Shown: positions 26,728-36,463, numbered from the stretch's first letter. The stretch is 64,000 nt of DNA from Flavobacteriia bacterium (GCA_947450325.1 CANFUT010000001.1:62001-126000); one strand, 5' to 3'. Made by a program: numbers and translations. Notes: generated by a model from the sequence alone, not told the origin.

Positions 26728-27285
26728 TCACAAAACCGCAATACACGCTTCTCGAATTTCCCAAATTTCTTCAGGTGTAAAAGAAAAATTTTGTCGTTTG
26801 AGCCAGCCTTCCAAATAATGTTTGTGAATCATCGGTTTCCATTCAATCATTTGATTGGGCTCGCAACGTTGTTCACGCACGATGAACGGCTCAATCGTTT
26901 CAATGCTTTTGCCTTTGGCGGTGAAATCATATCGCTTTCCATCGTAACGGAAATATGCGTGTGCTTCGGGGATGGATTTCAAACCGTTTTGAGCTAAAAT
27001 CGGTCCGACCGCTGGATGTGTTTCAGCAGACATCAAAAAAATACCGACCATCAAATGAATGTCATTTTGTGCATTTTCCTCTGCCAAAAGCGCCAATAAA
27101 CCATGTTTTGACGAGCATGTTCCTTGGTTTTCTCTCAAGACCAAATTGAAATCTGAAGGATTTGAAATTCTTCCGTATTTTAAGTTTTGAACATGGAAAC
27201 AAGCAGCGTTGAAATCAGTAATATTCAACGCTGTAAATGCATTTGTCGCTAAACCGTTAGCTGCGAGCTGAAAATTTGGAATCAT
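26728..27285 (-). CDS. Transglutaminase-like fold protein, function unknown
   Basis: 185 residues without signal peptide. A Cys-His-Asp arrangement typical of transglutaminase-like cysteine proteins is visible: Cys57 at the start of a helix (NQGTCSSKHGLLALLA), His109 (PEAHAYFRY) and Asp120 (RYDFT). This is inferred from spacing, not from close similarity. The start overlaps the upstream LEA14-like gene by 4 bp, so the two are translationally coupled. Confidence 0.7.
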   Translation of the reverse strand: MIPNFQLAANGLATNAFTALNITDFNAACFHVQNLKYGRISNPSDFNLVLRENQGTCSSKHGLLALLAEENAQNDIHLMVGIFLMSAETHPAVGPILAQNGLKSIPEAHAYFRYDGKRYDFTAKGKSIETIEPFIVREQRCEPNQMIEWKPMIHKHYLEGWLKRQNFSFTPEEIWEIREACIAVL

Positions 27286-27755
27286 GGTTTTTTCAAGAAA
27301 TTCAAATCTTTGCCACTGAAATTTTTGACTTGGTCGATGTCGATTTTTTTCGAAATTCCAAAAACTGACCCTTTGATTTTGCCTTTGAATCTTACTGGAA
27401 TTTCATCTTTCGTCACCAATTTAAAAAGTGAAAAGAAAGCACCATCTTCCAATTTCACTTTAATTTGGGTACTATAAACATTTTCCTTTTTCTTCTTGAA
27501 AACAATTTTCTTGTCCAAATGGACTGTTCCCATTTTTTTGTCAGACACAAAAACATCAATCTGTGATGGCTTCAACTTGATGTTGAAATTATTGGGGTTT
27601 TCCAATTTGAAACTCAAATCAACCAAAATCTCTTTGTCGTCCATTTTGGGCATTTTCACACTTTCAATGCCTTTGAAATCGACATTTTCAAACTCAAAAC
27701 ATCCTTGTAAAGAGAAAATTAATACAAAAATGGCAATCCAGTTGACTATTTTCAT
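27282..27755 (-). CDS. LEA14-like (late embryogenesis abundant type 2) lipoprotein
   Basis: 157 residues with a lipoprotein signal (lipobox LQGC, Cys19) and a single beta-rich domain containing VDLSFKLENPNNFNIKLKPS, the NPN-type motif of LEA type 2 / WHy domains. Such proteins are membrane-anchored stress or envelope proteins, with no catalytic role known. It begins 9 bp after the dipeptidase stop and overlaps the next gene, forming a three-gene unit. Confidence 0.8.
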   Translation of the reverse strand: MKIVNWIAIFVLIFSLQGCFEFENVDFKGIESVKMPKMDDKEILVDLSFKLENPNNFNIKLKPSQIDVFVSDKKMGTVHLDKKIVFKKKKENVYSTQIKVKLEDGAFFSLFKLVTKDEIPVRFKGKIKGSVFGISKKIDIDQVKNFSGKDLNFLKKP

Positions 27756-27764
27756 CGGGTAAAA

Positions 27765-29153
27765 TTATTTAGATAATTCAGCAAAATGTTTGTAGAAATA
27801 TGGAATCGTTTCAATGCCTTTGTAGAAATTGAATAAACCATAATGTTCATTAGGTGAGTGAATGGCATCAGAATCCAAACCAAATCCCATCATCACTGTT
27901 TTCAACCCCAATTCTTTTTCAAACAGAGCCACGATTGGAATACTTCCCCCACTTCGCACAGGAATTGGTTTTTTCCCGAAAGTCGTTTCGTAAGCCATAC
28001 TTGCTGCTTGATAACCGATAGAATCGATTGGAGTAACCACAGGATCACCACCATGGTGCGGAGTTACAACAACTCGCGTTCCTGCAGGTGCAAGCGATTC
28101 AAAATGTTTTTGGAAAAGTTCTGTGATTTCATCAGGCAATTGATGAGGAACCAATCGCATGGAGATTTTCGCATATGCTTTGGAAGCGATTACTGTTTTT
28201 GCGCCTTCGCCAGTGTATCCGCCCCAAATTCCATTCACATCCAAAGTTGGACGAATTGAACCACGTTCTGGCGTAGAATATCCCGTTTCACCATAAACGT
28301 TGTCAATGTCTAAAGCTTCGCAATATTTTTCATGACTGAAAGGTGCTTTGGCCATTTCATCACGTTCAGCTTGAGAAAGTTCTAACACTTTATCGTAAAA
28401 TCCTGGAATGGTAATGTGATTATTTTCATCATGCAAAGAAGCAATCATTTTGGTCAATACATTGATTGGATTGGCCACGCAACCGCCATATAATCCGGAA
28501 TGTAAATCACGGTTTGGTCCCGTAACTTCCACTTCTACATAACTCAATCCACGCAAACCAGTCGTGATAGAAGGCGTATCATTTGACAACATTCCAGTAT
28601 CAGAAACCAAAATGATATCTGCTTTTAATAATTCTTTGTGTTCAGCAACAAAAATTCCCAAATTGGCACTTCCTACTTCTTCTTCTCCTTCGATCATGAA
28701 TTTGGCATTGCATGCCAATTCACCCGATTTCACCATGGCTTCAAAAGCTTTGACATGCATAAACATTTGTCCTTTGTCATCACAAGCACCGCGCGCAAAA
28801 ATGGCTCCTTCAGGATGTATTGCTGTTGTTTTGATTACTGGTTCAAACGCAGGACTATGCCACAATTCGATTGGATCAGCAGGTTGCACATCATAATGTC
28901 CATATACCAAAACTGTTGGCAATGAAGCGTCGATGATTTTTTCCCCATAAACAATTGGATAACCAGCAGTTTGAAAGATTTGTACATTTTCAGCACCAGC
29001 AGATGTCAAATGATTAGCGACATTTTGCGCGCAATCATGCACATTTTGGGCATATGCAGGATCTGCAGAAATGGAAGGGATTTTAAGTAAATCAATCAAT
29101 TCATTTAAAAATTGCTCTTTGTGATTTTGGATAAAATGTTGCGTGTTTTCCAT
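27765..29153 (-). CDS. M20-family dipeptidase
   Basis: 462 residues from the ATG at 29153 (MENTQHFIQNHKEQF), the usual N-terminus of these proteins; the open frame extends 12 codons further without support. Metal-binding motifs of M20 peptidases are visible: YGHYDVQP (His, catalytic Asp), ARGACDDKGQ (bridging Asp), EGEEEVGS (catalytic Glu pair) and the later DSDAIHSPNE (His). A lid/dimerisation domain lies between. The protein is predicted to be a cytoplasmic zinc dipeptidase. It is the first gene of a three-gene minus-strand unit with a -7 element at 29233-29226. Confidence 0.93.
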   Translation of the reverse strand: MENTQHFIQNHKEQFLNELIDLLKIPSISADPAYAQNVHDCAQNVANHLTSAGAENVQIFQTAGYPIVYGEKIIDASLPTVLVYGHYDVQPADPIELWHSPAFEPVIKTTAIHPEGAIFARGACDDKGQMFMHVKAFEAMVKSGELACNAKFMIEGEEEVGSANLGIFVAEHKELLKADIILVSDTGMLSNDTPSITTGLRGLSYVEVEVTGPNRDLHSGLYGGCVANPINVLTKMIASLHDENNHITIPGFYDKVLELSQAERDEMAKAPFSHEKYCEALDIDNVYGETGYSTPERGSIRPTLDVNGIWGGYTGEGAKTVIASKAYAKISMRLVPHQLPDEITELFQKHFESLAPAGTRVVVTPHHGGDPVVTPIDSIGYQAASMAYETTFGKKPIPVRSGGSIPIVALFEKELGLKTVMMGFGLDSDAIHSPNEHYGLFNFYKGIETIPYFYKHFAELSK

Positions 29154-29225
29154 GTTATACAATGAATTATTTTCTAATTTATAGTTCAATAAAACTTAAA
29201 TTTAGAATTCAAGTTTTTCAATTGT

Positions 29226-29233
29226 CAAAATTA
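29226..29233 (-). promoter_or_regulatory. -7 promoter element TAATTTTG upstream of the dipeptidase
   Basis: A perfect TAnnTTTG on the minus strand. A variant element TAATTTCG on the plus strand, 29237-29244, faces the adhesin gene, so the two promoters are back to back. Confidence 0.45.
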
Positions 29234-29307
29234 CATTAATTTCGCAATAATATTCAAGACGTGCAACCAAATATTGAGTTTCAAAGTCTTGTAAAAAAAC
29301 AAATCAT

Positions 29308-31566
29308 ATGAAAAAAATATCATTACTTCTTTTAATTGGTTTTTTATACATTTTTTCGAATGTAAATGCACAAGTAACTGTTTCAAGTACAATGACTCCT
29401 GCACAATATGTTCAAAATGTATTGATCGGTCCAGGAGTACAAGTCTCAAATGTAACATACAATGGACTTACAAGTTATTCAGGAAATCAAATAGGAAGTT
29501 TTAATTACACTGGAACACAAATTCCTTTTTCATCAGGTTTAGTAATGGCGAGTGGTGCAGTTTCTGGTTTAGCAGGACCAAATAACTCAGGAAGTAGTAC
29601 AAATGCATTTACCGGTGGTGCTTTATCGAACGACCCAGAATTAGATGCTATTGCAGGTTTCTCAACTTTTGATGTTGGAAAATTAGAGTTTGATTTCATT
29701 CCTGCTGGAAATACTGTAAGTTTTAATTTCTTGTTTGGTAGTGAGGAATACAACGAATATGTTTGTGGATCAGTAAATGACGTTTTCGGATTCTTTGTAA
29801 CAGCTTTAACTGCAGGTGGAGGAACATATAACAATACAAACTTGGCATTGGTTCCTGGAACAAATATTCCAATTTCAATTAACACGGTAAATAACGGTAC
29901 AGTTGGAGCCAATGGTTTTGTTACAAACTGTTCAAATTTAGATCCAAACTGGGCAGCAAACAATGTTTATTTCAACGGAGCTCCTGGAGGTGATTTTCAA
30001 GCAGATGGAATGACTGTTTTAATGAATATTACTTTTACAGTTGTTTGTGGTGAAAGTTATCACTTCAAATTCGCAGTTGCCGATGGTGGCGATTCAGCTT
30101 TTGATTCATGGGTACTTTTACAATCAGGTTCTTTTACTTCTGATGCGGTAAATGTAAGTGTTGCCACAGTAACTGGAGATTCAACAGTAATAGAAGGATG
30201 TACAGATGCGAATTTTATTTTCACGAGACCAGAATCTCAAATGACCGATACATTGGTTGTTAATTATGACATTACTGGAAATGCTATTGAAGGAACTGAT
30301 TACAACAATTTGATAAATCCAGTAACATTTTTACCAGGACAAGATACCGTAATTATTACACTTACACCTGTTCAAGATGGATTGACAGAAGGTCCAGAAT
30401 CGGTAACTATTACTGTTTATATTGTAAATATTTGTGGAGATACATTGGTTTCAGAAGGTACGGTTTACATCTTAGACAAACCTAATATTACCATCAATGA
30501 AAATGATCCAACAGCACTTTGCGCCAATGATTCGATTCAAATGACGGCAGCTGCAAGTGGAGGTTTTGCACCATATACTTACACATGGAGTAACGGTCAA
30601 ACTGGAAGTCCTGCATATGGTGATGTTTCAATAAACGGACCCACGAATTACATTGTAACAGCAACAGACTTATGTGGTTTTCAAATGACCGATACTGTAA
30701 CGATTACATTGAACCAAACTTTAGCAATAGATTCTATGCAGCAATATCCAGCTTCTGCTTGTAATCCAACTGGAACAGTTGTTGGTTTTGCTTCTGGATT
30801 TTCAGGAACACCTATCTACAATTGGGTTGGACCTGGCGCAAACAGTACAAACTCAATCAATGCATCGGTTTTTCAAAACTTATCTGCAGGTTGGTATTAC
30901 TTTACAATTACAGATAATGTTTGCGTAGTAAATGACAGTATTTTATTGAACCAAGATTTAGCTCCAATTGCGAATTTTTCTCCAAGTGCATCTTCAGGTT
31001 GCACACCATTGACAGTAACTTTTACCAATAACAGCCAAAATTCAACTTCTTATGCTTGGGATTTTGGAAATGGACAAACAGCAAACGTAAATGATTTGGG
31101 CTCTCAAACTCAAACTTATACCGCGAATTCAGTTATCAGATTGATTGCAAGTGCCAATGGTTGTAGTGATACAGCTTTTGTAAATGTTTCAATCGCAGTT
31201 TGCGGCTGTACAGATCCGATTGCAATTAATTACAATCCAAATGCTCAAGTGAATGATGGAACATGTATGTATCCTATTCCAACTGTGGAAATTCCAAATG
31301 TGTTTACACCAGATGGAGATGGAAACAAGGCCAATGAAACTTATTTTTTAACAACAACAAATGCGTTGAATGTTGAATTTACTATTTTTAATCGTTGGGG
31401 AGATGTCATGTTCTCAGGAAGTGGAATCAATCCTACTCCTGCGTGGGATGGAAAATCAAACGGAAATGAAGTAAGTGAAGGTGTTTATTTCATCGAGTAC
31501 AAAATTTCAGGATACAATAATCAAGTGTTAGAAGGTCACGGATTTTTACATTTGATTAGAAAATAA
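29308..31566 (+). CDS. Secreted choice-of-anchor-L adhesin with PKD domain and T9SS type B C-terminus
   Basis: 752 residues: a signal peptide (1-21), a choice-of-anchor-L domain (about 25-290) with FLFGSEEYNEYV, a Calx-beta-like region (about 300-390), Ig-like modules (about 400-540), a PKD domain (AWDFGNGQ, about 550-625), a short Cys-rich link, and a gliding-motility-associated C-terminal domain (PNVFTPDGDGNK, FNRWGDV, GVYF). It shares the anchor-L domain with the 15-kb gene but carries a different sorting type. A terminator follows. Confidence 0.93.
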   Translation: MKKISLLLLIGFLYIFSNVNAQVTVSSTMTPAQYVQNVLIGPGVQVSNVTYNGLTSYSGNQIGSFNYTGTQIPFSSGLVMASGAVSGLAGPNNSGSSTNAFTGGALSNDPELDAIAGFSTFDVGKLEFDFIPAGNTVSFNFLFGSEEYNEYVCGSVNDVFGFFVTALTAGGGTYNNTNLALVPGTNIPISINTVNNGTVGANGFVTNCSNLDPNWAANNVYFNGAPGGDFQADGMTVLMNITFTVVCGESYHFKFAVADGGDSAFDSWVLLQSGSFTSDAVNVSVATVTGDSTVIEGCTDANFIFTRPESQMTDTLVVNYDITGNAIEGTDYNNLINPVTFLPGQDTVIITLTPVQDGLTEGPESVTITVYIVNICGDTLVSEGTVYILDKPNITINENDPTALCANDSIQMTAAASGGFAPYTYTWSNGQTGSPAYGDVSINGPTNYIVTATDLCGFQMTDTVTITLNQTLAIDSMQQYPASACNPTGTVVGFASGFSGTPIYNWVGPGANSTNSINASVFQNLSAGWYYFTITDNVCVVNDSILLNQDLAPIANFSPSASSGCTPLTVTFTNNSQNSTSYAWDFGNGQTANVNDLGSQTQTYTANSVIRLIASANGCSDTAFVNVSIAVCGCTDPIAINYNPNAQVNDGTCMYPIPTVEIPNVFTPDGDGNKANETYFLTTTNALNVEFTIFNRWGDVMFSGSGINPTPAWDGKSNGNEVSEGVYFIEYKISGYNNQVLEGHGFLHLIRK

Positions 31567-31588
31567 TAAAAATTTAAAATTTTAGATC

Positions 31589-31621
31589 AATAGCCACTTC
31601 AATAGAGTGGCTATTTTTTTT
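31589..31621 (+). terminator. Rho-independent terminator
   Basis: Stem ATAGCCACT / AGTGGCTAT with a 7-nt loop, followed by eight T residues. The promoter of the next gene begins directly after it. Confidence 0.85.
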
Positions 31622-31624
31622 GCT

Positions 31625-31632
31625 TACCTTTG
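31625..31632 (+). promoter_or_regulatory. -7 promoter element TACCTTTG
   Basis: A perfect TAnnTTTG 15 bp upstream of the ATG at 31648. The in-frame TTG at 31630 lies inside it and so cannot be the start. Confidence 0.5.
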
Positions 31633-31647
31633 CCAAAATTCCAATTC

Positions 31648-32232
31648 ATGTTAATAGAAATACAAGACAAAGTCGTTTCTTTAGATTTATTTGAAAAAAA
31701 ATTCGTTTGTGATTTAAACGCATGTAAAGGTGCATGTTGTATTGAAGGCGATGCTGGAGCACCAATCACAGAAGAAGAAATCGCCATATTGGAAGATGAT
31801 TTGGAATTTATCAAACCATATATGAGACCAGAAGGTATCGCAGAAGTTGATAAAACAGGCGTTTTTTACATGGATTGGGACAATGATCCAGTTACAACGT
31901 TAGTTAATGGCGCTGAATGTGCGTTTGTTTTTTTCGATGAAAAAGGAATTACCAAATGTGCTATCGAACAAGCGCACAAAGATGGAAAAACATGTTTCAA
32001 AAAACCAATCTCTTGTCATTTATATCCAATTAGAGCTCAGAAATATGCACAGTTTGAAGCGTTGAATTACAACGAATGGAAGATTTGCGCACCAGCTTGT
32101 GCATGCGGAGAAAATTTGAATGTCAAAGTCTATAAATTTCTTAAAGAGCCCATCGTTAGAGCTTATGGTGAAGCGTTTTACGAAGAAATGGAAATTGTAG
32201 ATAGAGAACTCGAAAAGCAAAAGAATAAATAA
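31648..32232 (+). CDS. DUF3109-family cysteine-rich protein
   Basis: 194 residues from the ATG at 31648. The N-terminal cluster CDLNACKGACC and later cysteines in NGAECAF, GKTCFKKPISCHLYP and CAPACACG give the pattern of the DUF3109 family, probably a metal or Fe-S site. The family is widespread in Bacteroidota and has no described function. The gene has its own -7 element and is followed by the structured region at 32.3 kb. Confidence 0.85.
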   Translation: MLIEIQDKVVSLDLFEKKFVCDLNACKGACCIEGDAGAPITEEEIAILEDDLEFIKPYMRPEGIAEVDKTGVFYMDWDNDPVTTLVNGAECAFVFFDEKGITKCAIEQAHKDGKTCFKKPISCHLYPIRAQKYAQFEALNYNEWKICAPACACGENLNVKVYKFLKEPIVRAYGEAFYEEMEIVDRELEKQKNK

Positions 32233-32288
32233 GTTCAAAAAAATTATGTTTGCTGCCAACCTTTAAATTTAAAATCACGTCTATATTT

Positions 32289-32414
32289 TAAGTCGAGACA
32301 ATAACGATTGTGCGACTTAGGTTTTATTTTCCCTTGCAGGTACCTGAAAAGAGTTTCTACCTCAAAAAACAAAGGATCAATGTTGTTTTTTATGAACTCT
32401 TTTCAGGTTTTTTT
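32289..32414 (+). ncRNA. Candidate small structured RNA with terminator-like 3' end
   Basis: Two consecutive hairpins. Hairpin 1 (32289-32319): TAAGTCG + ACAAT paired to ATTGT + CGACTTA with a small internal loop and an AACG loop. Hairpin 2 (32342-32408): perfect 14-bp outer stem (ACCTGAAAAGAGTT / AACTCTTTTCAGGT), an asymmetric internal loop, and a perfect 9-bp inner stem (AAAAAACAA / TTGTTTTTT), followed by a T run. It could instead be only an elaborate terminator for the DUF3109 gene. No known RNA family is recognised. Confidence 0.4.
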
Positions 32415-32448
32415 GTGCCTAATAAATTGAAAAACGATTTAGTTCACA

Positions 32449-32487
32449 TAAAAAAAGCTACTCCAAAATAACTTGAAATAGCTTTTT
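32449..32487 (-). terminator. Terminator of the efflux operon
   Basis: Stem AAAAAGCTA / TAGCTTTTT, loop 18 nt, with a T run on the minus strand, 20 bp after the efflux permease stop. Confidence 0.65.
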
Positions 32488-32506
32488 CTGATAAACTAAT
32501 TAAAAA

Positions 32507-34090
32507 TCAATGATCTGAAATCATTCCAGCTTTTTCGCTTTTTTTGTATCTAATTAATAACACAATCGGGATACAGCACAAAATCAAACATCCAACCATG
32601 AAAAATGCTTGATTGTAACTTACCAATGCTTGTTGTTTGAAAACCAATCCTTCCATTGTTTTGTAAGCAAGTATTTCAGCATCTCCGGCGCTGTAACCTT
32701 TCGAAAGAAAATTTTGCGTCAATCCAGCAATTCTATCTGAACTTATATTGTCATATTGATTGACATATCCAATCATCGAACCACGGATTTCAGCATTTTT
32801 CTGCGTCAAAAACACATTAATCAAAGCAATTCCAACAGAACCACCCAATTGACGAATCATATTGGCCAATCCAACGGCCTGTGTCATGTCTTTTCCGCTC
32901 AAACCATTTACTGCCAATGATAAAATCGGTGACATCATAAACGCCATTCCAAATCCCCGCAAAACAAATGGAAAATAGAAATTGCCTTCGCTCGAATCTG
33001 GCGATGAAAACGCCAACATCATCAAGAAAACAAAAGTCATAAGTACACCTGAAATGATTATTTTTTTCGGATTCGCTCCTTTTCCTAGCATCGCGCCAAC
33101 CATTGGCATGGCAAAAGCAGTGAAAATCGCTCCAGGAATCATGAAAACGCCAGTTTGTGTTGCCGTCCAACCCAAAGAAATCTGCACAAATAACGGAAAA
33201 ACAAAAACAGAACCGAAAAGCATTAATCCCAACATGAAGTTCATCAAACTTCCCATCACGAGATTGTAACTTTTGTATAAGCGAATATTAACCGCTGGAT
33301 AATCAATGGATAATTCCCTGTAAATAAACGCAATAATTCCAAATACAAAAACAAGTGTCAAAGCGATTATTTCATTGCTTTCAAACCAATCTTTGGCAGT
33401 TCCTTCTTCCAAAACATATTGCAATGAACCGATGGAAAGGACCAAAAACAAGATTCCCCACCAATCAATCTTTCGCGGTTTGGTCGCTCCTATTCTATCT
33501 GTAACATAAGTCCACGATAAAATCGCAGCCACAATTCCAATCGGAATATTTACGAAAAACACCCAGTGCCAAGAAAAATTATCGGTGATAAATCCTCCTA
33601 AAGTAGGTCCAAAGGTTGGTCCGAGAATAATTCCCATTCCGAAAATCGCATTTGCCGTGCTGATTTTGTTGGGCGGAAAACAGCCAATAATGATCGTTTG
33701 TGCTGTAGATAATAATCCACCACCGCCTAATCCTTGCACGAATCGCCAAAAAACCAAGGTCCATAAATTGGTCGAAAATCCGCACATTAAAGAGGCAAAA
33801 GTGAAAATAATCACTGAAGAAGTAAAATACACTTTGCGACCGAAAAAGTCTGAAAGCATACTCGTGAGCGGAATGATAATTACGTTCGAAATCGCGTAGG
33901 CAGTAACAACCCAAGCAATTTCAGTGGTTGTGGCGCCAATACTTCCGCTGATTTCTCGAAGGGAAACATTTACAATCGTGGTGTCAATCAATTCCAATAT
34001 CGCACAACTAATCGCTGTGATAATCAGAATCCATTTGGTAGCACCCGTTGGATACTCGATTGCTGCTGGCTTTTGAAGTGTAACTTCCAA
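32507..34090 (-). CDS. MFS drug efflux permease, DHA2/EmrB family
   Basis: 527 residues with fourteen hydrophobic segments, the DHA2 (14-TM) topology. The family features LDTTIVNVSLREISG near the start and the long loop signature GGFITDNFSWHWVFFVNIPIG are present. It is a proton-driven drug exporter of the inner membrane that works with an EmrA-like adaptor and a TolC-like channel, both encoded directly upstream. The gap to the adaptor is 4 bp. Regulated through the TetR gene at the head of the operon. Confidence 0.93.
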   Translation of the reverse strand: MEVTLQKPAAIEYPTGATKWILIITAISCAILELIDTTIVNVSLREISGSIGATTTEIAWVVTAYAISNVIIIPLTSMLSDFFGRKVYFTSSVIIFTFASLMCGFSTNLWTLVFWRFVQGLGGGGLLSTAQTIIIGCFPPNKISTANAIFGMGIILGPTFGPTLGGFITDNFSWHWVFFVNIPIGIVAAILSWTYVTDRIGATKPRKIDWWGILFLVLSIGSLQYVLEEGTAKDWFESNEIIALTLVFVFGIIAFIYRELSIDYPAVNIRLYKSYNLVMGSLMNFMLGLMLFGSVFVFPLFVQISLGWTATQTGVFMIPGAIFTAFAMPMVGAMLGKGANPKKIIISGVLMTFVFLMMLAFSSPDSSEGNFYFPFVLRGFGMAFMMSPILSLAVNGLSGKDMTQAVGLANMIRQLGGSVGIALINVFLTQKNAEIRGSMIGYVNQYDNISSDRIAGLTQNFLSKGYSAGDAEILAYKTMEGLVFKQQALVSYNQAFFMVGCLILCCIPIVLLIRYKKSEKAGMISDH

Positions 34091-34094
34091 AATT

Positions 34095-35171
34095 TTACTT
34101 GATTTTAACTTCTACAAATGCACTCAAACCAGGAAACAACACTTTTCTATCAGTTTCAGAAAGATTGGTGATGTCGATTCGAATCGGCACACGTTGTACA
34201 ATTTTCACAAAATTTCCAGTTGAATTGTCTGGAGGAAGCAGCGAAAATTTTGCGCCTGTCGCACCGATGTACGATTGAACTTTACCTTTAATCTTCATGT
34301 TTGGATACGCATCGATTTTGATTTCCACCGATTGACCTGGATGAATTTTACTCACTTGTGTTTCTTTGAAATTGGCTGTAATCCACAATTGCGTATTGTC
34401 GATCGCTGAACACAAAGGTTGACCAATCGTGATGTATTGACCTTCTTCAACAGCTCTACGAGAGACAATTCCATCGCATGGAGCTTCAACGGTTGCGTAA
34501 TCCAATTGCGTTTGTGCTAAAATCAATTCCGCTTCACGCTGTTTTACCAATGCTTGAGCCAATGAAATCATCGCACTTTGCGCTTCTGCTTGCGAACGAA
34601 CGCCTAAAGAAGATGCGGAAGATGATTTGAATTGATTAATTGTGCCTGCATATTGTGCTGATGCAATATCTAATTCTGCCTTCGCATTGTCGTATTGTGA
34701 TTGCGTTGCCGCTTTGGCGTCCAACATGTTTTTAATGCGTTTGAAATCTTCTTGCGCTCTTGTCAATCGTGCTTTCGCAGCGTTGATATTTTCTTCGTTT
34801 GAGGAAGAGGATAAAACTGCCGCATCTGCATTTTGGCTTGTCGCTTTGGCACTACTTCTCACTGAAATTAAATTTGCTTTGGCATTTTCCAAGGCAGCTT
34901 CCGCTTGAGCAACACGTGTTCTTAAATCTGTATCATCGATGGTGAAAAGCAATTCTCCTTTTTTAATGAATTGATTGTCTTTGAAATGAATTGATTTGAT
35001 GTAACCTGAAACGCTCGATTTAATTGGTACAATATCAGCGTCTAATTGCGCATTGTCTGTTGATTCATAATTGGCGCCTAGGATAAAATAGACAACACCA
35101 ATAGTCAATAGAACACCTGCAATTCCTGCAAAAATTTTGACTTTTTTGTTCTTTTTTGGTTCTTTTTCCAT
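34095..35171 (-). CDS. HlyD/EmrA-type membrane fusion adaptor of the efflux system
   Basis: 358 residues: a basic N-terminus, one membrane segment (about 11-29), a biotinyl-lipoyl-like domain with VSGYIKSIHFKDNQFIKKGELL, a long coiled-coil hairpin rich in Ala, Gln and Ser (about 90-215), and a beta-barrel domain. It links the inner-membrane permease to the outer-membrane channel through the periplasm. It lies between the channel and permease genes with short spacers (32 and 4 bp), consistent with one operon. Confidence 0.93.
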   Translation of the reverse strand: MEKEPKKNKKVKIFAGIAGVLLTIGVVYFILGANYESTDNAQLDADIVPIKSSVSGYIKSIHFKDNQFIKKGELLFTIDDTDLRTRVAQAEAALENAKANLISVRSSAKATSQNADAAVLSSSSNEENINAAKARLTRAQEDFKRIKNMLDAKAATQSQYDNAKAELDIASAQYAGTINQFKSSSASSLGVRSQAEAQSAMISLAQALVKQREAELILAQTQLDYATVEAPCDGIVSRRAVEEGQYITIGQPLCSAIDNTQLWITANFKETQVSKIHPGQSVEIKIDAYPNMKIKGKVQSYIGATGAKFSLLPPDNSTGNFVKIVQRVPIRIDITNLSETDRKVLFPGLSAFVEVKIK

Positions 35172-35203
35172 GATTTCGTTTGATTATTTTTTAAAAAATT
35201 TGA

Positions 35204-36463
35204 TTAAAATTGATTCACGCCTCGCGTGGTATTGTATGAAGTCATAGCGTTCATTAACTTCACTTCATGTATCTTTTGATTCAAAGTCGCTTGCATTTCT
35301 GCATTGAGTTGAGTCAAATAATCTGTCACTGTAATTTTTCCATTTTCCAATTGAGTGGCGGCTGTAACAGTTACATTGTGTCTTTTTTCGATGATTTGTT
35401 TGTCTTTAGAAATCATTTCTTCCAACGCTCTGATTTGTGCCTCTTGAGAAATCATCGTGTTTTTCACATTGAAAAGAAATAATTCTCGCTGTAAATCAAT
35501 CATTTGATTGTTTAAATTGTACTTTGTTTTTTCTTTGCTCAAACCATATAGAGAACTGATATTCCATTTCAAACTCAAAGAAGCATCTCCGAAAAAACGC
35601 AAGTTTTGATTGATGAAATTTGGACCCGGACGCCCGTAATTTGCGCCGACATTCATCGAAACTTTAGGCAAAGCCATTTTGTTTGTCAATTGATATCTTG
35701 AACCCAACAATTCTTGCTGAATAGTCAACATTTTCATTTCAGGTCGAGCGATATTTACTTGTTTCACAATTCCGCCAACTGGCAACAATGTCAGCACTGA
35801 ATTGTCATTCAGAGGTTTTGCGATAAAAGTCGTCAAAGCTTCATACAATCCATTTAAATTTTCTGTAGCTTCAATAATAGATTGATCTGTTTTCAGAGAT
35901 TCTGCATCCAATTCATCTAAATTACTTTGCAAGGCCAGTCCATTCACCAACGAAGCAGCCAAATTTTTACGCTTGTTGTTGAGGTCATTTTTGTAAGTAT
36001 TCAAAATTTTAAGATTTTCTCTAGTGAGTAAAATATTGACATACAATTGACTTATACGCTCAATCAATTTGTACAATTCGACTTCATTTTTTTGAATTTC
36101 GAAATCAGCATTGAGTCTTTCGATTTTCTTTTGTTGGGCTGTTTGTCCACCGTCGTAAAGCGTTTGCTCCAGACTTACATTCGACAAATAAGCATCATGT
36201 GGAAAATTGTAATTTGTTCCAGGCAAATTAAACGCTACAACTTCTGTTTGATAAGTTGCTCGCACTAAAAAAGACATTTTTGGATACCAATTTTCATTGA
36301 TGGAGCGCAAATTATTCGCAGAATTTTCCGATAATAAATTGTTTTGTTTGATCAGCGGATAGTTTTGTTTCGCCCATTTGATACAAGAATCCAAAGGGAT
36401 ACTCGCCTCTTGCGCATGGACAAAACCTCCTGACAAAATCAATAGAATGATGATTTTTTTCAT
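35204..36463 (-). CDS. TolC-family outer-membrane efflux channel
   Basis: 419 residues with a signal peptide (1-17, cut near VHAQ) and the alternating long helices plus short beta segments of the OEP family (for example QNYPLIKQNNLLSE and YLSNVSLEQTLYDGGQT). It probably forms the outer-membrane exit duct for the EmrA-like adaptor and DHA2 permease encoded downstream. It follows the TetR gene by only 2 bp, so it is the first structural gene of the operon. Confidence 0.92.
   Translation of the reverse strand: MKKIIILLILSGGFVHAQEASIPLDSCIKWAKQNYPLIKQNNLLSENSANNLRSINENWYPKMSFLVRATYQTEVVAFNLPGTNYNFPHDAYLSNVSLEQTLYDGGQTAQQKKIERLNADFEIQKNEVELYKLIERISQLYVNILLTRENLKILNTYKNDLNNKRKNLAASLVNGLALQSNLDELDAESLKTDQSIIEATENLNGLYEALTTFIAKPLNDNSVLTLLPVGGIVKQVNIARPEMKMLTIQQELLGSRYQLTNKMALPKVSMNVGANYGRPGPNFINQNLRFFGDASLSLKWNISSLYGLSKEKTKYNLNNQMIDLQRELFLFNVKNTMISQEAQIRALEEMISKDKQIIEKRHNVTVTAATQLENGKITVTDYLTQLNAEMQATLNQKIHEVKLMNAMTSYNTTRGVNQF

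Noticed and set aside
29231-29458. Minus-strand frame overlapping the adhesin start
   Set aside because: It covers the adhesin signal peptide and promoter region and shows no recognisable protein features.
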